A stretch of 64,000 nt of DNA, taken from positions 27,259,501-27,323,500 of the forward strand of contig NC_088345.1 in NCBI RefSeq assembly GCF_036884655.1, in the 5' to 3' direction. Shown here piece by piece: positions 22,741-33,774 of this stretch. The position numbers were made by a program, and so were the translations under genes. The notes under the pieces were generated by a model. That model searched no databases and had not been told where the DNA came from. It saw nothing but the letters and a program-made list of their open reading frames with translations. Source of the DNA: Musa acuminata AAA Group (lineage: Eukaryota > Streptophyta > Magnoliopsida > Zingiberales > Musaceae). Positions within the stretch are counted from its first letter, which is position 1. Each line of letters opens with the position of its first letter.

Positions 22741-24425
22741 GTTATAAGGTGGTTGATCTTCGCTTGTTGAAAGAAGATTGATAGTGAAATATGGTGGCCT
22801 CGAGTGAATAGGAATCGAGAGTGGATGTAGGTCAAGATGACCAAACCACTGTAAAATTGGTGTGCCTATCTTTCTCTACTTGTTTACTTATTTTGCAACT
22901 GCTTTACCTGCTTATTACTACTATTGCAAATTTTTTAAGTTTAAATGCCTTTCCTATTCGGAACGAGTCGGCACTAAGGAGGGGGGGGGGGGGGTTTGGC
23001 ATTGTGAATTAGTGCAGCGAATAAAAAGGCATCGGTTTAAAAATCTTTCGTACGTTAAAAATCGATCTCGGAAGATATTAACTTAGAAGCGTAAGGGAGT
23101 GTAGTTAAAGCAATAAGAAGGCAATTTGTAGTTAAAGTAAATTGCTCAAAAGAAATGCAAACCAGATTTTTATAGTGGTTCGGTTGTCATGACCTACATC
23201 CACTCCACTAATTCCTCTTCTGTCGAGGCCACTAGCATCTACTCTTCCTTCAATAGGCGAAGACCAACCACCTCTTTACAACTCTATTCTCCTTTTGCAG
23301 GCTCAGGAGAGAACATTTACACCCCCACTACCTCCTCTCCAAACAGAAATCACACTTTAAACTAGAGGAGGAGAACTCTCAAGATTACAACATAATTTTC
23401 CCTTGTTTTTGTTCTTAGTTGTGTGTTTGTTAACCAGAGATGATAGGGGTATTTATGTACTTTAAGTGGATTCAAACTTGGAGCCTAAAAGTGTCTCATC
23501 CTAGGTTTCCTAGATCCTGGCGGTACCACTGCCTGTGTTGGGTGATACCACCTCCTGCAGCATTGACACTGGGTGGTACCACCGCCCAGTTTGGCGGTAC
23601 CACCAGACTGGGCGGTGGTACCACCACTTGGGAGACTGTGTTTGGACAGTACCATCGCCTAGACTAGTGGTACCACCGCCTAACATTGCTATTGGGTGGT
23701 ACCATGGCTCAGTCTAGTGGTACCACTACCTGACACTATCTTGAATACTATGCCACGACGGTGCCACCTATTAGGTCACTGTTTTGGTGGTGGTACTGCA
23801 CATTGTCAGTCTACAAGCGGTAGTACCGCCCAATAATGATGGTGGTACCAATAGTACCCTAAAATCCGATGATATGATACTTTTTGTCTCCAATTCTGAA
23901 GTTATTGGGGTTTATAAATACCCCACCCTTTTTTGTATGAAAGGACACAAAAAATGTAAATAATATCTTGAAATCTTGGGGTGTTAAAAGTGTTGTAAGA
24001 GTGCAAAGAGGCCTCCTCCTTCCTTTCTAGTGTTGTGATCATTCAAGAGAGGTGTGAGGCTTGTAAAGGTTATCTCCTAAACTCGTGAAAAGGAAAAAGC
24101 ATTGTAAAGAGGTGGTTGGTCTTTGCCTATTGAAAGAATAACATTAGTGGATGCTGGTGACCTCGATGGAGGAGGAATCGGAAGTGGATGTAGGTCACAA
24201 TGACCGAACCACTATAAATTCTAGTTTGCATTTATATTATTGTCATTTACTTACTTTGCAATTGCCTCACTTCCTCTTTACTTGGCTCTCACTACCCTTA
24301 CAAACAAACATGCTTTCAAGCTATTTTCTGAGATCAGTTTTTTAACATACAAAGATTTTTAAACAGACATTTTTTATTCGCTGAACTAATTCACCCCCCC
24401 TCTTAGTGCCGACTCGATCCTAACA
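22741..24425. repeat. Inverted SIRE-type LTR pieces; right part is the C1 5' LTR end
   Basis: Three pieces abut. 22741-22960 is plus-oriented LTR (the GGTGGTTGATCTTCGC region). About 22961-23794 is a minus-oriented LTR (starts GAGTCGGCACTAAGGAGG with a long G-tract). About 23795-24425 is plus-oriented and ends GATCCTAACA. The switch from minus to plus falls in the GC-rich palindromic module. The right piece has a TATA box at about 23915 and leads into the C1 PBS, so it is the surviving 3' part of the C1 5' LTR. Confidence 0.7.
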
Positions 24426-24427
24426 AT

Positions 24428-24439
24428 TGGTATTAAAGC
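24428..24439 (+). promoter_or_regulatory. C1 primer-binding site
   Basis: TGGTATTAAAGC follows the LTR end after two bases. It matches the tRNA-Met complement TGGTATCAGAGC at 10 of 12 positions, so it has decayed slightly. Confidence 0.75.
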
Positions 24440-24463
24440 TCGGTTACTCTTGATTTGGTTTAA

Positions 24464-25700
24464 AATCCAAAGGAGATAGCTTTTGCCGGCAATCAAGAGG
24501 GTCATTCTATCACTTGTCCTCCCATGTTCAATAGGACGGATTACACATATTAAAAAACTAGGATGAAGATCTTCTTAATTTCTATGGATTTAAGTTATAG
24601 AATATCGTTGAAAATGGATTTCAAAAGTTTTCTCTTCCAATGAACGAATGGAATGACTTAGAGAAGAAGATTTTCTCTTTGAATGCCAAAGCTATAAATG
24701 CTTTGTTTTGTACTTTGGACAAAAACGAATTCAATCGAGTTTCTATTTGCAAAATGGCTTATAACATTTTACATATACTTGAAATCACAAACGAATGCAC
24801 AAGTAGGGTTAAGAAGTCAAAAATCAATCTTTTGGTTCATAGTTATGAATTATTCCGCATAAAACTAAGTGAGACCATTGGAGACATGTACACCCAGTTT
24901 ATGGATGTCGTCAATGGTCTAAATGCCCTTGGTAAAAAAATTTCTAATATTAAACTTGTTAATGAAATATTGAGATCCCTTCCAAAGAGTTAGGACCCTA
25001 AAGTAACGGTCATTCAAGAGGCCAAAGACTTGAATAACTTCCCTCTTAAAGAACTTATCAGGTCACTAATGACCAATGAGATGACTTGTAATGCTCATGA
25101 AGAGCTTGAGAACAACATTGCAAAGAACAGGAAGGATATAGCACTAAGAACTCATGAAGACCACTTGAAAGAAAGTTCAAGTGATGAGGACTATGATGAT
25201 GACTTGACACTCTTAACAAGAAAATTTAAAAAATTTATAAAAATGAATAAATTTAAAAATGACACTAAAAATAAAATTGAACCCAAGAAAGAACAAGTTA
25301 TATGCTATGAATGCAAGAGGTTGAGACATTTTAAAAGCGAATGTCCCAAACTAAAGAAGAAGCAACTAAAGAAGAAGAAGACTTGGGACGATTCAAGTGC
25401 ATCCGAAAAAGAAGAGGCAACCAACAAAGAGCAAGTTGCTCACTACACACTAATGGCTATCGAAGATGAGGTAAGGAGTTCATTAGATGCAAATTTATCT
25501 TTCGATGAATTATGAAGTGCTTTTCATGATTTATTTGATGAATGTAAATTAGTTAATAAAAAATATAAACTGTTAAAAAAAGAGCATGCTTTTCTTGTTA
25601 GTGATTTTGATAAATTAAAAATTGAGTATGATGATAGTTTAGCTCCTTATACAAAATGTGATGAATTAGAAATGCTTAAAAATGAGAATTTGTAACTACA
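24464..25700 (+). pseudogene. C1 gag
   Basis: Frames 24640-24993 and 25030-25515 together give a copia gag. They contain the capsid blocks (LNAKAINALFCTLDKNEF, DMYTQFMDVVNGLNALGK), the acidic linker (ESSSDEDYDDDLTLL) and a CCHC knuckle (CYECKRLRHFKSEC, CX2CX4HX4C) near 25301. Stops at 24992 and 25515 break the protein. The order is the same as in the C2 gag. Confidence 0.85.
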
Positions 25701-26393
25701 TGAAACCTTAGAAAATTTTAAAATATGTATCAAATCCTTAAACATGATTCTTGCAAGTAAGAAACATGTTCATAGAAGAGATGGAATCGGCTTTATGAGT
25801 AACATTCATAAAAATCCAACCATCTTTATTAAAGGCCCAGGTTTGCATGTTTCACCCCGAAACAAATGTAACTTTTGTTACAAATTTGGACATATTGCTT
25901 ATCAATGTCCATTTAAGAGATGTAGTACACACAAATTGATTTGGGTTCACAAAAGAACTGTAAAGAACTCTATGCAAAATGATAAGTTAAGTCAATCAAT
26001 TTTTGAGGTACCCAAAGTAAAATGGGTACCTAAAAATCATCCTTTTTTTTGTAGAAATGTTTACCATCACAAGCTAGGAGCAAGAGATGGTACCTTTATA
26101 GTGGATGCTCAAGGCATATGACCAGAGATCCATCTAAATTCTCTAAGTTGACTAGCATAGACGAAGGGTATATCACTTTTGGAGACAACAACATTGGTAA
26201 AATCATTGGTAAAGGAACCATAGGTGACAAATCCAACTTTTTGATTAAAGATGTATTATTGGTTGATGGCTTAAATCATAATCTTTTGAGCATTATTCAA
26301 TTTTCTGATAAAGGATACATCATTAGATTTGAATCCAATGCTTGTATTATTGAAAAATCATACAAAAACACATTTATGATTGCCCTAAAATAA
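25701..26393 (+). pseudogene. C1 second zinc knuckle and protease
   Basis: Frame 25744-26121 has a second knuckle (CNFCYKFGHIAYQC, CX2CX4HX4C). After a frameshift the protease follows in 26118-26393 (MTRDPSKFSKLTSIDEGYI, GKGTIGDKSNFLIKDVLLVD, NLLSIIQFSDKGYIIRFESN). The active-site Asp of the usual DSGCSxHMTG block is lost; only GCSRHMT can be read around 26103. The enzyme is dead. Confidence 0.8.
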
Positions 26394-27023
26394 AATAATG
26401 TATTCACTATAGACCTTGATGTTCTTTGTAATGAAATGTGTTTTTCGGTTTTGAATGACGATGCTTAGCTTTGGCATAGAAGATTAGGTCATGCTAGCAT
26501 GAAACTAATCTCTTAAATCTCATACAAAGAATTTGTAAGAGGAATTTCTAACGTTAAGTTTGTTAAAGATAATGTTTATGATGCATGTCAACTAGGAAAA
26601 CAAATAAAATATAGTTTCGAACCAAAGAATTAAATAAGCATATCTAGACCAATATAATTGATCTATATGGATTTGTTTGGACCAATTGATACATCAAGCC
26701 TAGGATGTAGCAAATACGCCTTTGTCATTGTGGACGATTATCATAGATATACTTAGACATACTTCTTAGCACACAAAAGTGATTGCTTTTGGTATTTTTC
26801 TAAGTTTTGTAAACTTGTTCAAAATGAAAAAGGCTTTATGTTTTCATCAATTCAGAGTGATCTCAATGGCGAATTTCAAAACCATGATTTCCAAAAATTT
26901 TATGAATCTAATGGATATAACCATAATTTCTCTACTATGAGAAATCCTCAACAAAATGGAGTGGTAGAAAGAAAAAAAAAATTTACAAGAAATGGCAAGA
27001 ACCATGTTGAACGACCATAGCCT
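26394..27023 (+). pseudogene. C1 integrase N-terminal part, interrupted by C2
   Basis: With several stops, the translation covers the zinc domain (LWHRRLGHAS, DACQLGKQ) and the DDE core: MDLFGP with the first Asp, the SDLNGEFQNHDFQKF block with the second, and NPQQNGVVERKKK with the Glu. It ends after the Arg-Thr-Met-Leu region at 27023 and continues at 47922. AGCCT at 27019-27023 is the TSD of C2. Confidence 0.85.
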
Positions 27024-28282
27024 TATTGAATATCAGATTTTGATGATGAAATCAATTGCTGAATTATTTGACCTAATCTATGTGTTGAGATAAGTGTACA
27101 GGATTAACTACGATAGTAGTAAGGCATAAAGTAGATGATGGGCCAGAGTCGAAGATTCAGACGATGTACCAGAAGTATGTCGGGAGCTCACCGAGATTTC
27201 GTTGGGAGTTCACGGGAGGCTCGTAGAAAGATCACCGAGAGCTCATCGGAAGATCATTGAGAGATCATCGGAAGATCACCGAGGGCTCATCAGAAGATCG
27301 CCAAGAGTTTATCGGGAGTTCGCTGGAAGCTCACCGGAAGTTTTACCGAGAAGTTCACCGGAGGATGGCCTAAAGAAAAATCGACATACCAGACTAATTA
27401 CTTGCCTTAATATAGTTAGAACATAAATTGAGTTATGATTGAGAGGTAATCCCACTAACTTAGTTAGGGGCCAATTGGGCTCTTAATAGTGCTAAATTGG
27501 GTCGGATTGAATAGCCTATTCAACACTTGAAATCACGTCCGACGGTGGCACCGCTTGAGAGACCTAGTCTCCCAGGTGGTTTAGGCGGTGGTATCACTAG
27601 CAGTTAATGTTGCTAGCGGTGGTATTGCTCCTATCAGGCGATGGTACCGCCTAGTGTTAGGTGTCAAGTGGTGGTACCTCCCAATAATGGCGGTGGTACT
27701 ACCAATAACCCAAAATCCGAGGTTGTGATATTTTTTTGCTCCAATTTTAAAGCCATTGGGGCCTATAAATACCTGCCCTTTTCTGCACGAAAGGGCACAA
27801 AAGTATTGGCATAATCTTGAATATTTGAAGTGTTAAAGTGTTCTAAAATTGCTAGAGTACTCCTCCTCCCGTTCTAAGTTTTGAGATCATTCAAGAGAGC
27901 TGTGAGACTTGTAAGGGTTATCTCCTAAACCTGTGAAAAGGAGAAAGCATTGTAAAAGGTGGTTGGTCTTCGCTTATTGAAGGAAGGCCATTAGTGGACA
28001 CCGGTGACCTCGATGAAGGACGAATCTGAAAGTAGATGTAGGTCACAACGATTGAACCACTCTAAATTTTGGTTTTCATTTTTTCTTAAGCAATTTACCT
28101 TTCTTGTAAGTTATTTTGTCTTCTTACTGCTTTCTCTACACTCTCATGTGCTTTCAAGTTAAAATATTTACAAAACGATTTTCGTTGGAATTGAGTTTAA
28201 TCGAAATGAAGACTTTTGAAAAGGGTAATTTTTTTGCTACACTAATTCACCCCTCCTCTTAGTGCCGCGCTTGATCCTAACA
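27024..28282 (+). repeat. C2 5' LTR
   Basis: The 1259-bp LTR has ends TATTGAATATC and GATCCTAACA. Modules in order: CGGAAGATCACCGAGAG-type short repeats (27180-27370), a GC-rich GGTGG-TACC module (27540-27710), a TATA box (27764-27771), the ATTGAAGGAAGGCC region (27980) and the C-tract hairpin (28242-28266). Confidence 0.85.
27764..27771 (+). promoter_or_regulatory. C2 LTR TATA box
   Basis: TATAAATA lies in the context GGGGCCTATAAATACC, shared by the SIRE-type LTRs in this window. It is downstream of the GC-rich module, where a pol II core promoter is expected. Confidence 0.65.
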
Positions 28283-28284
28283 AT

Positions 28285-28296
28285 TGGTATCAGAGC
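28285..28296 (+). promoter_or_regulatory. C2 primer-binding site
   Basis: TGGTATCAGAGC is a perfect 12-base match to the plant tRNA-Met complement, two bases after the LTR end. Confidence 0.9.
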
Positions 28297-28331
28297 TCGG
28301 TCACTCTCATTTGGTTTGAAACTTAAAAGAG

Positions 28332-29666
28332 ATGGCATTTTTCAACAACTAAGAGGGTCATTCAATCACATATCCGCCCATGTCTAATAGAATAGATTAC
28401 ACCTATTAGAAGACTAGAATGAGGATTTTTCTAATTTCAATAGATTTTGAGCTATGGAATCTTGTAGAAAATAGTTTTCAAAAGTCTTCTCTTCCAATGA
28501 TCGATTGGAATGAGTTGGAGAAGAAGACTTTCGCTTTAAATGCCAAGGCTATGAATGCCTTGTTTTGTCCTTTGGATAAAAACGAGTTCAATCAAGTATC
28601 TATTTGTAAACAGACTTTTGATATTTGGCACACACTCGAAGTGACTCACGAAGGCACTAGTAGAGTAAAGGAGTTGAAAATTAATCTTTTAGTCCATACT
28701 TATGAGTTGTTTCGAATGAAATCGAGTGAGACCATTGGAGACATATACACCCGATTTACGGATGTCGTCAATGGCCTAAAAGGACTTGGTAAAAGTTATT
28801 CGGATTTTGAACTTGTTAATAAAATTTTAAGATCTCTTCCAAAGAGTTGGGATCCTAAAGTAACGATCATTCAAGAGGCTAAATATTTAAATAACTTTTC
28901 TCTCAAAGAACTAATCGGGTCACTAATGACCTATGAGATAACTTGCAATGCTTATGAAGAGCTTGAGAACAACCTTCCAAAGAATAGGAAGGATATGACA
29001 CTAAGAACTCAAGAAGACCATTTGAAAAAAAATTCAAGTGATGAGGACTTTCATGATTACTTGGCACTCTTGACAAGAAACTTCCAAAAATTCATAAAAA
29101 AGAATAAATTTAAAAATGACACTAAAAATAAATTTGGACCCAAGAAAGAACAAGTAATATGTTACGAGTGCAAGAAGTCGAGACATTTCAAGAGTGAATG
29201 TCCCCTAGCAAAGAACAAGCAACCAAAGGAGAAGAAAGCTCATAAGGCAACATGGGATGACTCAAGTGCATCTAAAGAAGAGGAGCCAACCAACACTGAG
29301 CAAGTTGCTCACTACGCACTAATGGCTATCGAAGATGAGGTAAGTAGTTCATTAGATGCAAATTTATCTTTTGATGAGCTTTTAAGTGCTTTTCATGAAT
29401 TGTTTGATGAATGTAGAACCTTGAGTAAAAAGTATAACTCTTTGAAAAAGGAGCATGCTTCTTTTGTTAGTGATTTTGATAGACTAAAAATTAAGCATGA
29501 TGATAGTTTAGGTTCTTGTACAAAATGCCATGAATTAGAAACGCTTAAAAATAAAATCTTGCTACTCAAAGAAATCTTAGAAAAGTTTAAGGTCGATAGC
29601 AACTCCTTGAACATGATCCTTGCAATAAGGGTCAAGTTCATAGAAGAGGCGGAATCGGATTTGTGA
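28332..29666 (+). pseudogene. C2 gag (nearly complete)
   Basis: The original start is probably the ATG at 28332. In-frame stops at 28350 and just before 28419 block it, and the open part runs 28419-29666 (415 residues). It has capsid blocks (LNAKAMNALFCPLDKNEFNQ, IWHTLEVTHEGTSRVKELK, DIYTRFTDVVNGLKGLGK), an acidic linker (HLKKNSSDEDFHDY), a CCHC knuckle (CYECKKSRHFKSEC, about 29160) and a coiled-coil-like tail (FDELLSAFHELFDECRTLSK). This is the best template here for judging what T1 and T2 lack. Confidence 0.85.
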
Positions 29667-30988
29667 GTAGCTCTCACCAAAATCCAGCAATCTTTGTTAA
29701 AGGCCCTACCTTGCATGTTTCACCCCAAAACAAATATAACTTTTGTTACAAATTTGGACATGTTACGTACAAATGTCCATTCAAGAGAATAGTCCACATA
29801 AATTGATTTGGGTTCCTAAACGAACCTCAAATGACTTAATACAATATGATAAGTTGTGTAGATTGATTTTTGAGGCACCCAAGGTCAAATGGGTACCTAA
29901 AAATCATCATTTTTTGTAGAAATATTTACCATCACAAGCTAGGAGTAAGAGATGGTACATTAATAATCGATGCTCAAGGTACATGATCGGAGATCCATCT
30001 CAATTCTCTAAGCTTACTAGCCTAGATGAAAAATATATCACCTACGGAGACAACAACAAGGGTAAAATCATTGGCAAAGGAATCATAGGTAACAAATCCA
30101 ACTTCTTTATTGAATATGTGTTATTGGTTGATGGCTTAAAACATAACCTTTTGAGCATTAGTCAATTGTGTGATAATGGATACATCATTAGATTTGAATC
30201 CAATGCTTGTATTATTGAAAAACCATACAAAAACACATCTATGATTGTCCTAAAAGAAAATAATGTATACACTATCGACATTGATTATTTTTGTAGTGAA
30301 ATGTGTTTTTCGATTTTGAATGACGATGCTTGGCATTGGCATAGGAGATTATGTCATGCTAGCATAAAACTAATCTCTCAAATCTCATCTAAAGAATTTG
30401 TAAGAGGAATTCCTCACATTAAGTTTGTTAAAGACAATGTGTGTGATGCATGTCAACTAGGTAAACAAATCAAATGTAGTTTCAAATCAAATAAATGTTT
30501 TATCTTGAATGAAAAATATATCTTAGGAAAGTTTGATACAAAATCCGATGAATGAATTTTTCTGGGCTATTCTTCTATTTCTAAGGCCATTCATATTTTT
30601 AACAAAAGAACTTTGGTTATAGAAGAATCTATTCAAGTTGTTTGTAATGAAGTTTCCGGAATTAAGAAAAATGATTTTGATAATGATCTTAATTTCCATG
30701 CTTTGAATTTAAATGAAACCATTTTTCTATCTAGCAATTTAGATGTATCTTCTTCTGAAACATCCTTACCTAAGGAATAAAAGTATGTTGATCCTCATCC
30801 TAAGGAGCTAATCATAGGAGACACATCAAAAGGGGTTCAGACTAGTTTTTCTCTTAAGAATTTTTGTGTCAACGCCGCTTTTCTCTCCCAAATTGAACCT
30901 AAATGCATTGATGAGGCCTTGAAAGATGATTCATGGATTATCGCAATGCAAGAAGAGTTGAATCAATTTGAGAGAAATGAGGTATGGA
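29667..30988 (+). pseudogene. C2 protease, integrase remnant and start of RT
   Basis: A second knuckle near 29730 has its first Cys changed to Tyr. Frame 29983-30555 gives protease ([37 protein letters not shown]) but the active-site DSG block upstream has become an RCSRY form. The same frame then enters integrase (WHWHRRLCHAS, CDACQLGKQIKCSFKSN) and jumps in frame to the integrase C-terminal KCFILNEK block, so the DDE core is deleted. From 30556 to 30983 come the linker and RT start (CIDEALKDDSWIIAMQEEL). ATGGA at 30984-30988 is the TSD of X1. Confidence 0.8.
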
Positions 30989-33480
30989 TGTAACATCGCA
31001 TTAGTCCCACTTCGGGAGTGGGCAATGTGTATGATTGACTTATATGGGCCTGATGAGTATATTATGTTAACACTCAATTAAGTATTTTGGTCCGTGAGAA
31101 AGAAATGAAGAAATCTTATACTTATCTTTTAAGGAGAGGAGAGTGTAATATCCCCCATTTTTGAAAAATTTAGTAAATGCTTGTTTGTAAATATGCCCCA
31201 TCCCATAGTAACCTTAATCTCTATTTCCATTTTTATTCTGCAAAATTTGAGAGATTTCAATTGAGAACTAGACCTTCTTTCATTTTGATACAAAGCCATA
31301 AATCTGTAATTTTTCGGTAATCTGATCTCTATACATTGTTACGGTCCTAACTTTTTGTAATAAATTCTGATTTAGGCAAAGCCTATTCTAATTGAAAGTA
31401 GACTCAATAATATTTATTTTGATACCAAGATTGAATGATTTATAGTTTTAATACCTACTAAGACTTTTGTTTCAATTAACCCTACAGATTCTGAAAAATA
31501 GGGACTGTAATTTCTGATCTCTTGTTGCTTAACTACTTATAACTTTCTGCTAGGAACTCAGATTCATGTAAAGTATGATTTATTCGAAACTAGACTCAAA
31601 ATGATTTATGTATGTACTAAATTTGAAATATTTGGAGGACAATTGTATACTAAAATATCTATTTTCATCAACCCTATGGATTTAGTAAAATAGAGCTAAT
31701 GTTTTTAGATCTTTCACGACAAAATTATCTATAACTCCCTGTTATAAATTCCAATTGTTATAAATCTTGATTTGCCTAAAACTAGATTGACAAAGCTTTC
31801 TAACAACACCTATTTTGTATAAATTAGAGCATAATTGATTATCTAAATAATTTATACATTCTTCCTCTCAAATTTTGCTAGAGTCGAGCTTTGGTCGATT
31901 TCGCCTCTTATTGTTTCTTATCTTTGGAAATTGATTTTGGCAAAAACCCTTACTTCAGTTGAACTTTACATTATTGTCTTGAATTCCTGTATACTTTTTC
32001 CTTTAATTATTTGTACACCTGCAGCTAGCATCTAAAGTTTATGTTTGCATCGCAATGATTCGTACAGGCACATGCATCCCATTGTTCCGAATTTGCTTTC
32101 GATATGTGCCTCTTCCAGTTTCATTTATTTGAACATTGAATTCATCTAACTTTCTTATTTCAATTGAACTATATGTGATTGTTTGAAATCCTTGTATGCT
32201 CTTGCTTTTATTTCCTTTCAAATCTAAATACATTTATGTAAGATTATGTTTGCATCGTATTGTCTTGAAAGGCACATGTATATTTTATTGTTCCGCATGT
32301 TCTTTCGATATATGCTAATTTTATTGTTCATACTGTCCCTTTGTACTTTGGTATTTTTGGGATAAATGTGAACCTTTGCCAGAATTGGTAAAGGGAGTTA
32401 TGCTTAGAGCCCGCGATGCTCTGCTGACCCCCTATGACTTCACTCATATGTGGGTGGATGGAGCTTCCAGACATGGGAGACTTATTTTTTGTGGTCATTC
32501 AGTAATGGATTGACTATATTATGTTATGATCCCACTTCACTTTCTATGTGTTTGATATGATATCCAAAGCTTTGGCTATGTTTCTATACATGCTTTGGAT
32601 AAGAATAAAATGAATGCAACGTCATGTGACATTTGAGCTTCTATTCATGTTTTGTTCTTTGATATGTTTCCGAAATGTTATGTCTTTATTATGCCTTGAA
32701 AATACCATATGCCATGGATATGCTCCTTATGTCAATGATATGCTCCAACTACCTTTCCTCGATTATATGAACAAAACATGCTTCGAACGAAATGATATTG
32801 TAATTCTGCATTCAAACAACACATGCTTCTGTTTCATCTTGTATCTCTGCTTTGTATTTTTGATACTTTATTTGTTTGAAAAATATCCTCTTTGCTATGG
32901 ATATGTTAGTCGCTTGTTGAGCTTTATATACTTACCCCGTTGATATATAAATTTTTCAGAATAGCTTATCGCTTGCTAAAATATGTAGTTTGGGTCGAGG
33001 TAGTGGAAAGCTAGAAGATTTTGGGGCAAATCTTTCGTACTTGATATGTTGATGTTGTATAAGTTCCTTTTATGAGTATCAATGACAAATCTAGATTGAT
33101 GTATTTTGTAAATATTTGAAAAGTACCTCTCATATTAGGATTTTGGGAATGTTAGGTTAAAATTATATAATGAATGATATAAACATGTGGTACATGTTGG
33201 TTTTGTAATTGTATAGATTCTCACAACTATGGATTTATGATGTGGTTATGGTTTAGTTAAGTTGCATTTGGATTTTAAAAATCATCTAGTGACATGATGT
33301 ATAATTATAAACTGCACAGATTTTGTGAATTGTGGATTGTAGAGGTGATGACTTGAATATTTTTTCTTAGTGACCTTAAATGTGTGATTGGATCCTGGAT
33401 TATTTTTTAAATTATAATATTATCAATTTTGAGTTAGGTTCACACCTCCTGAATGAGAATTAAATTCAGGGGGCGTGATA
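30989..33480 (+). mobile_element. X1: chimeric insertion, TRIM-type start and gypsy 3' LTR
   Basis: Flanked by ATGGA on both sides (30984-30988, 33481-33485). The first 105 bp or so (TGTAACATCGCATTAGTCCC onward) match the LTR start of the TRIM M1, read on the opposite strand. From about 31100 the sequence is the end of a gypsy internal region with a PPT (AAGGAGAGGAGAG, 31131-31143), followed by a full gypsy LTR (31144-33480) related to G1. The insertion separates two adjoining parts of C2 RT. Confidence 0.7.
31144..33480 (+). repeat. Gypsy (G1-related) LTR inside X1
   Basis: The 2337-bp LTR starts TGTAATATCCCCC and ends GGGGGCGTGATA (a decayed CA end). It matches the G1 LTR in long stretches, such as the region around 32390-32560 against 14400-14600. 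No open reading frame here has a recognisable product; ORFs of about 100 codons in it are not supported. Confidence 0.8.
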
Positions 33481-33485
33481 ATGGA

Positions 33486-33774
33486 AGCTTGTTCCAATGC
33501 CAAATGACCATTTAGTTATTGATACTAAATGGGTCTTTAGAAACAAGCAAGATGAATTTGGTATCATGGTTCAAAACAAGGCTAGATTAGTGGCCAAAAG
33601 TTTCAACAAAGAAGAAGGTATCGATTATGAAGAAACCTTCGCTTCTATGGCACTATTAGAAGCCATAAGGATGCTCCTTGCCTATGCTAGAAGTAATAAT
33701 TTTAAGTTGTTTCAAATGGAAGTTAAAAGTGGTTTTCTTAATGGCTTTATCATCGAAAAAGTTTATGTTAAACA
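33486..33774 (+). pseudogene. C2 RT, first part
   Basis: This frame continues from 30983 after X1 and holds copia RT: DTKWVFRNKQDEFG, NKARLVAKSFNKEEGIDYEETF, MLLAYARSNNFKLFQMEVKSG, then FLNGF and VYV. The Asp of the usual QMDVKSAFLNG block, a metal-binding residue of RT, has become Glu (QMEVKS). The frame is cut by T2 at 33775 and continues at 41124. Confidence 0.85.

Noticed and set aside
32614..32943. 109-codon hydrophobic ORF with Cys-rich repeats (similar at 52598-52957)
   Set aside because: Lies in gypsy LTRs and reflects the ATATGCTCC repeats; no start context and no conservation as protein.
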